Assembly: GCA_009760855.2 (NCBI GenBank)
Contig: WPIO01000042.1
Coordinates: forward strand, 1,832,001 to 1,896,000
DNA from: Cristatella mucedo
Lineage: Eukaryota > Bryozoa > Phylactolaemata > Cristatellidae
Direction of reading: 5' to 3'
DNA: 64,000 nucleotides
Shown here: positions 44,190 through 56,960 of the stretch, piece by piece
How the letters are laid out: every line of letters starts with the position of its first letter
Numbering within the stretch: the first letter of the stretch is position 1
Program-made: the position numbers and the translations under genes
The notes under the pieces: model-generated
The model's input: the letters and a program-made list of their open reading frames with translations, nothing else
Databases searched by the model: none
Told to the model about the DNA's origin: nothing

Positions 44190-44500
44190 CACCTTGGACG
44201 TTTCCCCCGGACGTTCCCCCGGACATTTCCCCCTGGACATTTTTCTACTGGGGTAGGACACTCCCTCCGGTATACGGCTTAGGTTTTAGGGTTTAGTGTT
44301 TAGGGTTAAGGGTTTTTAGGGTTTAACGTTTAGGGTTTAGATTTTAGGGCTTTTAGGGTTTAGTATTTAGAGTTTAGGCTTTACAGTTTAGGTTTTAGGG
44401 TTTAGTATTTAGGTTTTTAGGGTTGTTAAGTTTTTTAGGGTTTAGGTTTTAGTGTTTAGGTTTTAGGATTTATAGTTCAGGTTTTAGGGTTTAGGCGCGT
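44190..44500 (+). repeat. Degenerate TTTAGGG-like tract with a CCCCCGGAC repeat leader
   Basis: From 44200, GGACGTTTCCCCC-type units are repeated about four times. From about 44275 to 44500 come imperfect repeats around TTTAGGGTTTAG, mostly 6-8 bp long. It resembles an interstitial telomeric tract. The same motif occurs briefly at 3115-3180. Confidence 0.75.
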
Positions 44501-44734
44501 AGAGGTGAAAAAACTTATGCTGTTTACGGGTTGATAGCGAGACGCGTTAGCACTGCTTGACAGCGGCACCTCGTTCGTGAACGAGAGATTAGCGCCTGGC
44601 TGAGGTTTACCTGCTGCTGACTCTCACGAGAGGCAGGAAGCTACGAAGCTGAGAGGCAGGAAGCAACCCGCGCATGCGCGGGAAGGGGCGCATGAAGCCA
44701 CGCTCCTTGTCCTAAGCCAGATCCGCTATCATTT
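44501..44734. other. No feature recognised
   Basis: Includes a short direct repeat GAGGCAGGAAGC at 44628 and 44651. Confidence 0.3.
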
Positions 44735-44737
44735 TAT

Positions 44738-45120
44738 CAGTTCAGCTCTGCCAGCATATCTCCTGCTAAAATCTGCACGAAATATAGGCGTAACGTTCCA
44801 AAGTGACCTTCCGTTAGACGACCACATCAGCTCCACAAACAAGTCTGCCTACTTTAAGCTACATAACATTGCTTAAAATCGGCCTTGTATAGATAGGGAT
44901 ACAAAATCCAAGTTGGTCCGTGCATTTGGGACGTCTCGTCCTGACTTATGTAACCCACTCCGTCATGCCCTACCAGCATGTGCAATCGGGTGCTTACAGC
45001 TGGTGAAAAACTTTGCAGCTAGGCTTGCCTGTCGTGAGCGTAGCAGTTGCCACATCAACCACTTCTTGCCAACTTGCACTGGCTACCAGTGTCAAGCAAC
45101 GGATCGACTTCAAGGTTTTG
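44738..45120 (+). mobile_element. LINE A fragment
   Basis: It runs from TCTGCCAGCATATCTCCTG to CGGATCGACTTCAAGGTTTT, with A-A-R-L-A-C-R in the middle. Frameshifts are present. It stops at the (TAA)n of the next, opposite copy, which seems to have inserted here. Confidence 0.8.
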
Positions 45121-46835
45121 TAATAATAATAATAATAATAACAATAATAATTCACTTGATAAAGCACCCTCAGAGAACTTAATCTCTCTCTTGGCGCTTT
45201 ACATTTGCAGTAAAGTGAAATGCCATTGAATGGTAAGTAAAATCATGCCTGAAAAAAAAAGGAAAGGAATATTTTGATTAGGGGTGACATGCACAGGGTC
45301 AGCATGCAAAGTGTCAGTGGTTAGTGGCAGCATGCACAGTGTCAGCACGCATAAGCACATCAAGGACGAATCACAGGGACCCACTAAATGATGTCCTAAA
45401 TAGGTGTGTTTTTAGGTTCCTTTTAAATGTGGTCAGGTCAGGGGATGTTCTGACGCAGGTCGGGAGGGAGTTCAAGGCTTTGGGGGCATACGAACTAAAT
45501 GCACGTTCTCTAAAGGATTTAAGGTTTGTACGAGGTATTTGTAGACTGTTGGATTCCGAAAAGCGGGTGGTACGATGCTTGGCTTGATGGGGTAGTATAT
45601 CTGACAGATAGGCTGGAGCCATAGAATGAAGAGACCTAAAAGTGAGCGACAAAACCTTAAAGTCAATCCGTTGCTTGACTGGTAGCCAGTGCAGGTCGGC
45701 GAGAAGTGGAGTAATGTGGCAACTGCGACGCTCACGGCAGACAAGTCTAGCTGCCGAGTTTTGCACCAGCTGCAATCGCCTGATCGCACATGCCGGTAGG
45801 CCAGTAAGCAGTGAGTTGCAGAAGTCGAGACGGGATGTCACGAATGCATGGACCAACTTAGATGTGGTATCTTTATCTAAACAAGCCCTAATTTTAGCAA
45901 TGTTATGAAGCTGAAAATAGGCGGATTTGACTGTGGAGCTGATATGGTCGTCTAACGAGAGGTCGCTTTGGAATATGACACCTAGATTTCGAGCTGATTC
46001 AACTGGAGATATGCTGGCAGAGCCAATTTTGAGAGTCAGCCTGTCCAATCTCTGGATCACACTGGGTTTGCCCATAACCAGTAAGTTAGTTTTATCATCG
46101 TTTAGTTTGAAAAAATTTGCTGCCATCCATATGCGGATGTCATCAATGCATGCAGCTAGTGAGTTGAGAGAATTTGAGGTGCTCGAAGGCTGTGAGAGAT
46201 CAAAGCAAAGGTACAACTGAGTGTCATCTGCATAGAAGTGAAAGCCTAGATTGTGCTTGGCAATCACATCAGCAAGAGGCAGAGTATAAACCGTGAAAAG
46301 AACCGGACCTAGCACTGAGCCCTGAGGTACTCCATATTTCAGAGGTACTTCAGATGATCTTTGTCCATTCACGTCAATACTCTGGAGTCTCCCACTGAGA
46401 TAGGACCTGAACCACTGCAGAGCAGTGCCAGTGATGCCCAGGCGAGATGAGAGGCGCTCTAGAAGAACTTTGTGATCGATGGTATCAAAAGCTGTCGAAA
46501 GGTCAAGCAAAACAAGCAGAGACACTCTACCCATGTCTGCATTCCTAAGTAGGCCGAAGCAATGCTGACTCTGTGGAGTGATTAGCTCTAAAGCCAGACT
46601 GGAACTTACTAGCAAGGTGTGAGGTTTCGATATACGAGTTCAGCTGGTCCGCCACGACCCGTTCGAGTGTCTTTGATAGGAATGGTAGAAGGAAAACTGG
46701 GCGGTAGTTGCTCAAGTTCTCTTGGTCAAGTGTAGCTTTCTTGAGAAGTGGCCTGACTACAGCTTTTTTGAAAGGTGCTGGGACATGACCTGAGGCTAAT
46801 GACATATTAATGATGTTAGTTATCCATGACAGCAG
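45121..46835 (-). mobile_element. LINE A, best-preserved copy (3' 1.7 kb)
   Basis: This 5'-truncated copy has an (ATT)n tail (45121-45150), the 3' hairpin (about 45160-45205), the 3' UTR and the reverse-transcriptase frame. It lies tail-to-tail with the preceding copy. Confidence 0.9.
45371..46805 (-). pseudogene. LINE A reverse transcriptase, one frameshift
   Basis: The 414-codon frame 46615-45371 covers most of a CR1/L2-like reverse transcriptase. D-L-S-T-A-F-D (residues 38-44) has the first catalytic Asp, G-V-P-Q-G-S-V-L-G-P is at 95-104 and Y-A-D-D at 128-131 has the catalytic Asp pair. The family C-terminal blocks R-L-D-F-C-N-S, A-A-R-L-V-C-R, H-W-L-P-V-K and M-A-P-A-Y-L follow. An overlapping frame (46805-46545) supplies the upstream L-S-N-Y-R-P-V and F-Q-S-G-F-R-A-N-H-S-T-E-S blocks, so a single frameshift near 46560-46600 separates them. 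The endonuclease and ORF1 are missing. Of all copies here this is probably the youngest. Confidence 0.88.
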
Positions 46836-46884
46836 CAGATAAATGCAACATAGAAGAAGGGAAGAGGAATAGGGTCCATAGTCG

Positions 46885-47045
46885 TCTGCAACTGGTGCAC
46901 AACTCAGTAGCTCGGCTGGTCTGTCGTCTTATCTTATTTATCTTATTTTTTTCGCTCACTTTTAGGTCCATTCATTCTTTGGCTTTAGCCTAGCTATCAG
47001 ATATATTCCTCCAGCAGGCTAAGCATAGTACCGGGACACTTATCG
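46885..47045 (+). mobile_element. LINE A fragment with internal deletion
   Basis: GCAACTGGTGCACAACTCAG then, after a deletion, TCGCTCACTTTTAGGTCCAT and CTATCAGATATATTC are LINE A. It could be the continuation of the 44738 copy or a separate fragment. Confidence 0.65.
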
Positions 47046-47068
47046 ATGAGTCTGACTGTCTAACACGC

Positions 47069-47106
<38 letters not shown>

Positions 47107-47650
47107 ACTTGATAAAGCACCCTCAGATAACTCAATCTCTTTCTAGGCGCTTTATATTTCCTGCAAAATGAAGTGCAATTGAATGGTGAGTAATATCATG
47201 CTTGATAAACAAGCAACATGAACAATATGGTTAGGGGTGACATGCACAGGGTCAGCATGCAAATGTGGTTAGTGGCAGCATGCACAGTGTCAGCACGCAT
47301 AAGCACATGTAGGATGAATCGCAGGGACCCACTAAATTCTGTCCTAAATAGATGTGTTTTTAAGTTTCTTTTAAATGTGGTCAGGTCAGGGGATGTTCTG
47401 ACGCAAGTCGGGAGGGAGTTTCAGGCTTTGGGAGCATGCGACCTAAATGCACGGTCTCCAAAGGATTTAAGGTTTGTACGAGGTATTGGTAGACTGTTGT
47501 ATTCCGAAAAGCGGGTGGTATGATGCTTGGCCTGGTGGGGGAGTAGATCGAGTAGATAGTGGGAGTAGATAGTAGGCGGAAGAGATAGGCTGGAGCCAAA
47601 GAATGAAGTGACCTACAAGTGAGCGAAAAACCTTGAAGTCAATCCGTTGC
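47069..47650 (-). mobile_element. LINE A 3' fragment
   Basis: (TAA)n at 47069-47104, the hairpin, the 3' UTR and the coding end to about the L-P-V-K-Q-R-I-D-F-K block are present. A local 10-bp duplication (GAGTAGAT units) disturbs the frame near 47545-47575. Confidence 0.85.
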
Positions 47651-47877
47651 AATGCTGACGTTTTTATGTAAATGCTCAGGTGATCAGGCATTATTTGAAC
47701 ATGCATGTTTGTCAAAAAGCTTAATCGGAAGACTTTGTGGAAATGTTCCTGATTCAGTGGAAACTTCATTGTGAGAGTGAGTCGGAAGCAAACTAGCTGA
47801 GCAATTCTGTGACTCTGTCGTCTCTCGCCGCTTTGTGCTTCTACTTTTGCTGCTCCACTCTGTCGCGGCACTTTTCA

Positions 47878-49190
<1,313 letters not shown>

Positions 49191-49192
49191 TA

Positions 49193-49440
49193 GCCACCTA
49201 GCTACCTACCTACTTATCTATCTATCTACCTACCTACCTACCTACCTACCTACCTACCTACCTACCTACCTACCTACCTACCTACCTACCTACCTACCTA
49301 CCTACCTACCTACCTACCTACCTACCTACCTACCTACCTACCTACCTACCTACCTACCTACCTACCTACCTACCTACCTACCCACCCACCCACCCACCCA
49401 CCTACCTACCTACCTACCTACCTACCTACCTACCTACCTA
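49193..49440. repeat. (CTAC)n microsatellite, about 250 bp
   Basis: CTAC units run almost without interruption, with a block of CCAC variants at 49380-49401 and ATCT variants at the left edge. Confidence 0.97.
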
Positions 49441-50730
49441 CAAAAAATTCTTCCTCACAAGGCCATGCGTCGTGCCACCCTCTCCTCCTCGCAGACTCAC
49501 TCGCTCAGCTGCAGCTCAAGGAATCCACCTTTGGCTCAAAAAGCCTTTGGATACTAACACTGAGCCGTCAGTTACCATGCCTCTATAGCTTGACGCTCTC
49601 TCCCTACTTACTTCTGACTAATCTCTCCTGACTTGACTAATATATAGAAGCTAAAAACACAAATCCGCTCACTTTACCGTTACTTCCGGTTCGACTGATT
49701 TATGTTTGGCTAGTCGATAATATCTAGTAACTGACCATGTTTTAATATCCTTAGGCATGCTATAGCATATTATCTTATTTTGAAATACATTCGACTGAGA
49801 AATTCTGTAGGAAGTGCTAGGGTAGTTGTTGTATGTCTGCTTAAGTAAATATTTGTTGGCAAATATTTCATTCTCAGCATGGAAAAACAATAGTCGTCTT
49901 CCGTTTTTTCACAGTTTCACACCAGTTGCGTCGTAATTATAAGCTGTCGAACGCCGCACTCTGGGGCTAAGTTGCAACTATAGCACTTGCACAGTTAAGG
50001 TAGAAAGTGCCATTCGAATTATTAAATTCTGGGAGGAGAATATTTTCTTTCTCTGATACCGAAATGAGAAGCAATTACACACATCTACTTTCAGATGCGG
50101 TTCAGAGGAAGAGCAGATTCTATTCTTTTTTCAGTCAAGTTAAGTTAGGTAAAGTTAAGTCAGGTAAAGCAGTTTGTCAGGTAAAACCCGGATAGTACAA
50201 CATCGCTATTTCCCTTGCAGCAGCAGCATCTAAACTCCACATCGTCGCAACGAAGTGCCGTTAAAAGCAGAATCCATTTCTCCGAGCCGCTCCTGCCCAC
50301 TTCCGCCGCTGTTAAAAATAAAATGAGCGGCTTTCGATTCGGTGACCCTTGAGAAATGAGAAGGCTTCACTTAGCTTCCGTTAAAAAATCAATGGTGCAA
50401 GTTATAATCGGAGCCGAACGTTTGCAGGAGTGTGCGCACTAGGGATTTCCTGCATGTTTTGCAGAAGTCTAGGTTAGTTTTTCATCGACTTAGAACTCGG
50501 TCGTGGAGCCCGACTGGAAAGATGACTTTTGTCAAGCAGCTGATTTAAACAGCCCGGGACGCATTGTACGATCGGTTTCATATTTCGCATCTTTCCTAAT
50601 GCCTCTGCTTCCTAATAGCATAACATATCTGGTAAGCGCCTGCTTTGATTTTGTTCTACATTTAGTAAATCCGAAACTGCTAAAGCTTAATCTCTTAATC
50701 CTTTTGAGGCTTGATGCAATCCAGCTTTTA
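49441..50730. other. No feature recognised
   Basis: Short frames only. A GTTAAGTTAGGTAAAGTTAAG-like direct repeat lies near 50139-50180. Confidence 0.35.
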
Positions 50731-50734
50731 GCAT

Positions 50735-50825
50735 GATTTTACTTACCATTCAATTGCATTTCACTTTACAGCAAATGTAAAGTGCCTAGAGAGACTAAGT
50801 TCTCTGAGGGCGCTTTATCAAGTGA

Positions 50826-50859
<34 letters not shown>

Positions 50860-50860
50860 G
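50735..50860 (+). mobile_element. LINE A 3' tail
   Basis: CATGATTTTACTTACCATTC, GCAAATGTAAAGTGCCTAGA, the hairpin and a long (ATT)n tail match the 3' end of the 45121 copy closely. Confidence 0.88.
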
Positions 50861-53005
50861 TGTCCTGAGCAAGACGTCAAAGTAAAATTCAGGATCTCTC
50901 TCTCCCTTTGTAAAGAGTACTCTTCCGAGCTCACCGAAGCTTGCGGAGCATTCTGGCTTGCCCGCCACTTCTCCGGCCGCGGACATTCCGAGTGTAATTA
51001 TTTTTGTAATTTGGCAGACTGCACAAGCGAAAGTCATATTGTGTGCGGCCGCACGATTCCCGGAAAGGGGCTCAGCGCGCTTAACTTACTTTATAAGTTG
51101 TCAATGTAGGAAGTGTAGGAGCCAGGGAAGGAGCCAGGCCGGGCCGGGCCGGAGAGGGGAGAGCATTTACCTCCTCCAGATCGTGGCATCGATCTGGGCC
51201 GCCCCATATTCTCACTTCTACAGTCCACAACCGTCGACGAAATGTTGTCCTAATTCCATGCAGCGTGCAGCTGCCGAGTTAGGGCCAATTAAACGCTACG
51301 ATTTTTCGCAGCCACGTTTAATTAATTGCTGGAGTTGTTTCCTCTGGAAGGGAAAGGACAGGAAAATCTTGCGGGTATGTATGTCTATGTATGTCCCGGT
51401 ATAAAAAATGGTGGCTCGTTCGCACCCAGATGGAAATCCTCGCTCCGCCACCATAATTAATGAGCTTGGATTGTATGTGCAAATACTCGCGCTAGAAGAC
51501 TCGCTGTGGATCCCCACGTGACAATAATCTGGATCCATTTAAATCAGTCGCACTCTTCTTTTTACTTGTCACAGTACCTGCGTCAATCATTCATCATCCT
51601 TTTTGACCAGATCCGATGTCGCACAGTCGTATCTCTGTAATGCCATCTACACACAATGCAAAATTTGACTGGCAATCTTGAATCACCTTTAAGTCAACGC
51701 GTTAACAGTTTTCGGTAAATGCAGTCGGTAGCTTAAACGAGCGCAATAAAAAGAGCTCGTGAACAGTCAACGGCGTGCCCTATCTTTGGTCGTCACTGGT
51801 TGAAAAACTTGGCTCCGTAATTTTCCATGCTTATTTAGAAAAAAGATTCGTGTACCATCAATCCATTCACATTGGCTACCACTCGACTGATTCGTTCAGA
51901 TAAGAATTAAATTCTGAGGTTCTTTGAAAATATTACTCACTCTCATTTACCCATTTTTTAGCAAAGGTTCTCGAAAGAATTATTCCTGAGCAGCATGTGG
52001 TGCCTGTCCTGTCAAAAAAGTAATTTACTTTAACAATTTCTGATGAGTTTAATGGTGCACGTTGCAATTAAACTGGTGTACGCTATGTGACCAACTAAAT
52101 TTCTAGTAGACGAGGATAGCAATGCAAATGCGCAAGTCTCGCTTTATATATCAGCATATTTCTGTCATTCGATACTAATTATCACCACACTAGCAAGCCT
52201 ACGCAATTTAGAGTATTGATCGGTAACACTGATGAGACGAATAAAGTGGTTCGTATCGCGCTGCTCCGGTCTTGTACAGTTCTTCGTTGAGTGACAATCA
52301 CGTCTCACCTAGCCGAAGAGTCATTCGCGGGGGGGGGGGGGCTCTGTTCTTTCCTTTCTTTGTTGTTTGCTTTGTAATTTCTTGTTCATTAGTGTACTGC
52401 CTACAAATGGCATTCGCCATTCCCTCTATGCGTACGACAAACAGCTGCACAGCGGCCATTTAATCCTCGGCAATCGCCTGAGGCGAAGAACAACCTTGCA
52501 CGGATTTCTATCGTAGATGTAATGATGTTCTCTTAATGTAAGCTTTAATAAGACCAGCGTCCTCCTGACCAGTCTAGCGGTACGGATGCAACGATAGATG
52601 CTGTTTTTTTTAACGCACGATGACGCGGTCGTAGCACTAAGCTGAGGCTTACGTTTATCGCGACAATTAATTATGTAACTGGATGTACCCATCAAAAGAC
52701 ACTGGGTCTTTGTACAAAAGTGAAGAAGATCAGCTGATCGAGCGAGCGGCAGAAGAGCTTTAGCATCAATCATCCCGCTTGGAGCAGGCAAGTAAAGGAT
52801 TTCCTGCTATCGTACTCGTGACCTCGTAGTCGTGTCGAAGCGGCCGTGTAAGTTTTCTCCTGCACTTACGCGTACATGATGCAATCTCTGAGCAGTTAAC
52901 ATGATACATTTCTAGCAGATTTAAGGAGCAGAAGAACAGATCTTGTTCCTTTATATGATATATAAATTTATTCCCATTATAAATATTAAAAAGATAAATT
53001 ATGTG
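50861..53005. other. Long stretch without recognised features
   Basis: A run of about 14 G lies at 52330. Frames at 50958-51404 and 52426-52791 have no domain. Nothing else is supported. Confidence 0.4.
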
Positions 53006-53009
53006 TTGA

Positions 53010-53152
53010 TTCAACACCCTTTATGTAGCGGCAGAATAGCCTCGGTGAATGCCACCCAGCTTCCAGCAAGCAGTAGCGGATGTCCTTCTGCAAGACTCAA
53101 TCCACAACTTAGCTCGCTAAGTGCGAGCACTCAACCACTGAGCTACCATAAT
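53010..53152 (-). mobile_element. SINE1-related copy, diverged
   Basis: In sense orientation it begins ATGGTAGCTCAGTGGTTGAG (A box) and has GGATTGAGTCTTGCA (worn B box), then GCTATTCTGCCGCTACATAA like the SINE1 end. It may be a separate subfamily. Confidence 0.6.
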
Positions 53153-53235
53153 AACTATTACTGGTCAGTACCCGTGAAGAATCACAGACAAACTTCAACA
53201 CTACTGTGGAATGCGTATCTGAGTTTCCACTGAAC

Positions 53236-54345
53236 TAATGTAATGTATCTCCGTCTGTAATTCCTCAAAGTCATAAAGACCATATGGGTGCTATGCAGGA
53301 GAGTTTTGTATAGCGCACTCACAGCCTAAGCGGCTATTGGTACGCATTCGGTAGCCAACAGACTTCGTCTCACGCAACAAAGAGAAATTGGGAAGCATAG
53401 CAGAGTCAGGAGAGCAGTTGAGGTAGTAAGTAGCATGTAAGTAGCAGGTCAGGACCGCTGAAAATGATGAGCCATAGTCGGAAGTAGGAAAGTAGTTGTC
53501 GTTGCATAAGAATTGCGGGAGCGAGTTCCACAGTCTAGGACCTGCAGAGCTAAAGCTTCTGTCGCCAACTGTCTTTAAGCGGAGGAATGGGACAGCTAAT
53601 TTATTGTCCGCAGAGGACCCGAGGGCGCGAACAGGCTGAAACTGATGCAGCAGTTCAGCTAGGTACGAAGGAGCCATGCCTTGTGGGTCAGCAAAAGAAC
53701 TTTGGTCTGTATCCGTTGCTCAGCCGGCATCCATACTAGCTCTTTTAGCAAAGGAGACACGTGGTGAAACCTCTGGGACTTGTAAAAACTAACCTTGCAG
53801 CCATATTCACAGCCAGCTGCAGTGGCCTAATAGCTTTCTTTGGTAGCCCAGCGAAAAAGGATTTACAATAATCAAGCTGAGACAGAACTAATGCGCAAGT
53901 TACATTTCTTTTACAAGCAACTGTAGGAGACAGCTCCTGATCTTGAATAGGGATCGGACGTGATGGCAAGCTGTAGAAGCAGTCTTCCTGAAGCTTTTCA
54001 AATTTATGCAGCTGTCGAAAACGACAACTAAATTTCGAGCACGAGGTGATGGTCGCACAATAGCCTCACCTATTAGAAGACCAAAGCTTTTTAATCGAGC
54101 CACACGCTTGGGATGTCCTCTGAGCAGCAGTTCGGTTTCACCATCATTTAATTTCAGGAGGTTTTCCGACATCCAGGATCGAATGTCGGCAAGGCAAGCA
54201 TTCAGTTTCTCAGTTACTGCAGCAGATTCCGACGGTTTGAATGACAAATACAACTGAGTATCGTCAGCATAGAAGTGATATCGCATTCCATGGGCCTTAT
54301 TCACTTTTCCTAGAGGTTGTGTATAAATGAACACTCGTCACGTGT
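53236..54345 (-). pseudogene. LINE B reverse transcriptase fragment with 3' end
   Basis: This is the reference copy of LINE B here. On the minus strand F-Y-A-D-D-T-Q-L-Y near 54280 is the catalytic box. It is followed by L-L-K-L-N-D-G-E-T-E, A-L-V-L-S-Q-L-D-Y-C, A-A-R-L-V, M-A-P-S-Y-L-A-E and F-S-S-A-G-P-R-L-W-N-S-L. Frames are broken near 53900 and 53700. The tail ends in (ACATT)n at 53236. It is 5'-truncated upstream of YADD. Confidence 0.82.
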
Positions 54346-54489
54346 CGGATGAGGACTCCTATTGCTGCTGCAGTGACTTTGATACATTTTATGTTTTTAT
54401 ATTTTATATATAAGTATATTTAAAATATTACGAATAAAACTACTGCTAGCTGCTTCAACTGCTGACAAAACTCCTGACTCAACTCCTGA

Positions 54490-54870
54490 CTCAGCTGTGC
54501 TTCTCACTTTTATTTGTTGAGTGACGTAAAGTCTGTTGGCTACCGCATACATACCGAAAGCGGCCTTTCGATAAAAAATTACTAGCTGATTTTTACAGCC
54601 TCTTTTGTATAGCGACAAAAGAGCCTTTAAGGCTATCACCACCGCTTGCAGCTGAAATAAAGGATCGCTCGCCACAAGATTCGAACCGACGGCCTCGGGC
54701 GCGAGGTCATGAAAAGCAACCGCCTTACATAGTGTGTGCCATCATGGCTCACCAACGTAGTTTGAGTGCACTATAAAAAACTCTCCTGGTTTTCCATTCA
54801 CTTGGTCTTTATGGCTTCGTGGAGTTACGAATAAAGATACTTTACATTACAATACATGTAACCAGCTGGT
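54490..54870 (+). mobile_element. LINE B 3' end interrupted by SINE1
   Basis: CTGACTCAGCTGTGCTTCTC, GTCTGTTGGCTACCGCATAC and ACCGAAAGCGGCC precede the SINE. GAGTGCACTATAAAAAACTC, GGTCTTTATGGCTTCGTGGA and TACATTACA follow it, continuing the LINE B tail. The SINE is therefore the younger insertion. Confidence 0.78.
54578..54765 (-). mobile_element. SINE1 copy, nearly full length
   Basis: Antisense: CTAGCTGATTTTTACAGCCT, CTTTTGTATAGCGACAAAAG (internal hairpin), GGCTATCACCACCGCTTGCA, AAGATTCGAACCGACGG (B box complement) and TGTGCCATCATGGCTCACC (A box). Confidence 0.85.
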
Positions 54871-55049
54871 GAAGCGTAGACGTCTACCATAGTTGATTGC
54901 ATTAGGTTCTTTCCATCATCGTGGCCGAGGAATCAAATTGAATTTAATGATGGGGCATTGCAACTTTGGCCAATAATATCAGCCAGCCTATGGATGCCGA
55001 GATACTATTCCCGGTCCCTCAACTATACAGAAAAGTAGCACGCGATTTT

Positions 55050-55135
55050 ATAATAATAATAGTTATAATAAAAAAACTGTGTAATGCCCTCAGCGAACTA
55101 AGTTTCTTCTATGCCGCTTTAAGTGAGCTGTTAAA
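55050..55135 (-). mobile_element. LINE A 3' tail, diverged
   Basis: Plus strand TAATAATAATAG, TGTAATGCCCTCAGCGAACT and TTCTATGCCGCTTTAAGTGA are the antisense hairpin of LINE A. It lies within a long frame (54966-55754) that is therefore not trusted. Confidence 0.65.
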
Positions 55136-55411
55136 GAAGCGGGTCACTGGTGATTGTATCGATAGCATCCGTAATAGCGAGTCCTCCATCAGAGGCACAG
55201 CGGAGCTGCCAAATTCGGAGTTTCAGTTGGCCTCAAAAATTTCGCCTGCGTCTTGGCGTAAGATGGCGACCCCGGAAAATTTTTCGGAGCTTCGTTCTGG
55301 CGTCCAGTCCATCCGGTCCGTCAAGTGCGATGCGTCTCGGCTAGATCGGACCGCCAGACCTGCGTCAGGAAAGCATTGCAGCATCGGCCTCTGGTTGTGC
55401 GAGCAGCGCGT

Positions 55412-55452
55412 GCCGCCAGCAATGCAACAGTCGTCGTTGCATTGCTGGCGGC
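55412..55452. repeat. Perfect 17-bp inverted repeat with 7-nt loop
   Basis: GCCGCCAGCAATGCAAC at 55412 is exactly reversed at 55436-55452 around AGTCGTC. Isolated hairpin, no surrounding gene. Confidence 0.75.
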
Positions 55453-55459
55453 GCTGCCA

Positions 55460-55810
55460 CTCACCACTGCCGAGCCCCAAAAGCCAAGCGCCAACGTCTC
55501 CCGACGCTTCTGCAGCTACGGCGCGTGCCGCGAACCGACGCGGCAAACAGAAGGAAACTCTCGCCAAAGGGGCCCGACAACCGGCGCGTGCGACTTATAA
55601 TGCAAGTCCCGGAAGGTCCGAGCAAATTTCCTGGGGTTTAGTAATTAGGATGCGCTTTAGTGTGGGACTCCTTATGGATGTGCGGTATCAGAACGCAAAA
55701 AAGATACAAAGGACCACTCGTACGGATCTAGCTAGTGCTCTTTGGAACGTGTGAGCTTTGAGCTTCTTTGTCAACTGTCTTTTGTCAACTTTGTCAACTC
55801 TTTGTCAACG
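55460..55810. other. No gene called
   Basis: The frame at 54966-55754 crosses here but shows no domain. A TTTGTCAAC repeat occurs four to five times at 55769-55825. Confidence 0.4.
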
Positions 55811-55814
55811 TCTT

Positions 55815-56960
55815 TGTCAACCGTCGTCAAGTCAGGAGGGTGGCGTCACCAGTTGGGAATGAGTTCGAAGCAATGGAAGCGTACGAACTAAAGGCACAAT
55901 CTCCACTGGATTTGAGGTTGGTGCGAGACGCCAGTACCTGTTCTAAATAAAAACAAAGAGAGTGGTACGATGCCTAGCCTGATGGACATGTAACATCTCG
56001 GGCGCGTGAGCGGCGGCGGCGACGGCTTCGACGAATGATGCTCCATACTCCTACAGGCTGCTACAGGCTGCTACAGGCTGCTACAGGCTGCTACAGGTTG
56101 CTACAGGTTGCTACAGGTTGGTGGGCGACGACGGCTGCTATCGCAAGCAGACGGTGAAAGCAGGGGAGTGTACGTACTGATGTGGTTGTAGAAGTCGTGC
56201 GAGCAACTCCAGAGCGTGACTAGAGAGGAGAAGACCAGCGAGAAGGAGAGCGACGGGATAGCGTGCGTACAGGCCGACACACGAGCAGAAAGCAGGTCAG
56301 CGCAGTGCTGGCGAGGTCACGCGACCCCGGCTGACCTGTCGCAATTACATAGGGCCAAGTCAGCTGGTGCCGTCCGACTGCAGCGCTTGATGAGGTGGTA
56401 CGCAGTGCGCCCGCTGGACGGGTGGAGTGGTACGAGTCCTGCTGGGGCAGAACAACATTGTGGCGTGGTCACGCCCACAAGGTGTCGTTCTGATTGGCTG
56501 GAGTAAGAGAATGAAGGGACCTAAAAAGTGAGTGACCCGACTTTGAGGTCGATGCATGCTGCTTGACTGGGAGCCGGTGCAGGTCGGCGAGAAGTGGTGC
56601 GATGTGGAACTACTGCGACGCTCGCGACAGACAAGCCTGGCTGCAGAGTTTTGCACCGTCTGTTAAGTGCCTTATTGCAGCGGTAGGACAAGCTGCAAGT
56701 TGATAGCTACAGAAGTCGAAACGGGATGTCAGAAATACACGGAGCAACTAGATTTGGTATCCCTGTCCAAGCAGGACCGAAGTTTTGCGATGTGACCTAG
56801 CTGAAAGTAGGCAGACTTGACTGTGGAGCGAATTTGGCTGTATAGTGCCAGGTCACTTCCGAACGGAACACCGGGATTTCGTGCAGACGCTACAGGATAG
56901 ATGCTGGCTGAGCCCAATTGATTATCAATGGTCAAGCGGCCTGTGCGCATAAGCCTTGTA
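55815..56960 (-). mobile_element. LINE A fragments split by an insert
   Basis: The minus strand has the LINE A coding end at 55815-56000 and further upstream coding at 56500-56960 (H-W-x-P-V, A-A-R-L-V-C-R-E-R-R, S-A-S-I-Y-P-V-A-S-A-R-N). About 500 bp without LINE A similarity lie between them, including a 10-bp tandem repeat. The two parts probably come from one copy. Confidence 0.7.
56051..56120. repeat. 10-bp tandem repeat, seven units
   Basis: CTACAGGCTG four times then CTACAGGTTG three times, perfect within each block. Confidence 0.95.

Noticed and set aside
44270-44500. True chromosome end
   Set aside because: The repeats are degenerate and LINE and other sequence continues for 19 kb beyond.
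54966-55754. 262-codon plus-strand frame
   Set aside because: It runs through an antisense LINE A tail and a palindrome and shows no domain.
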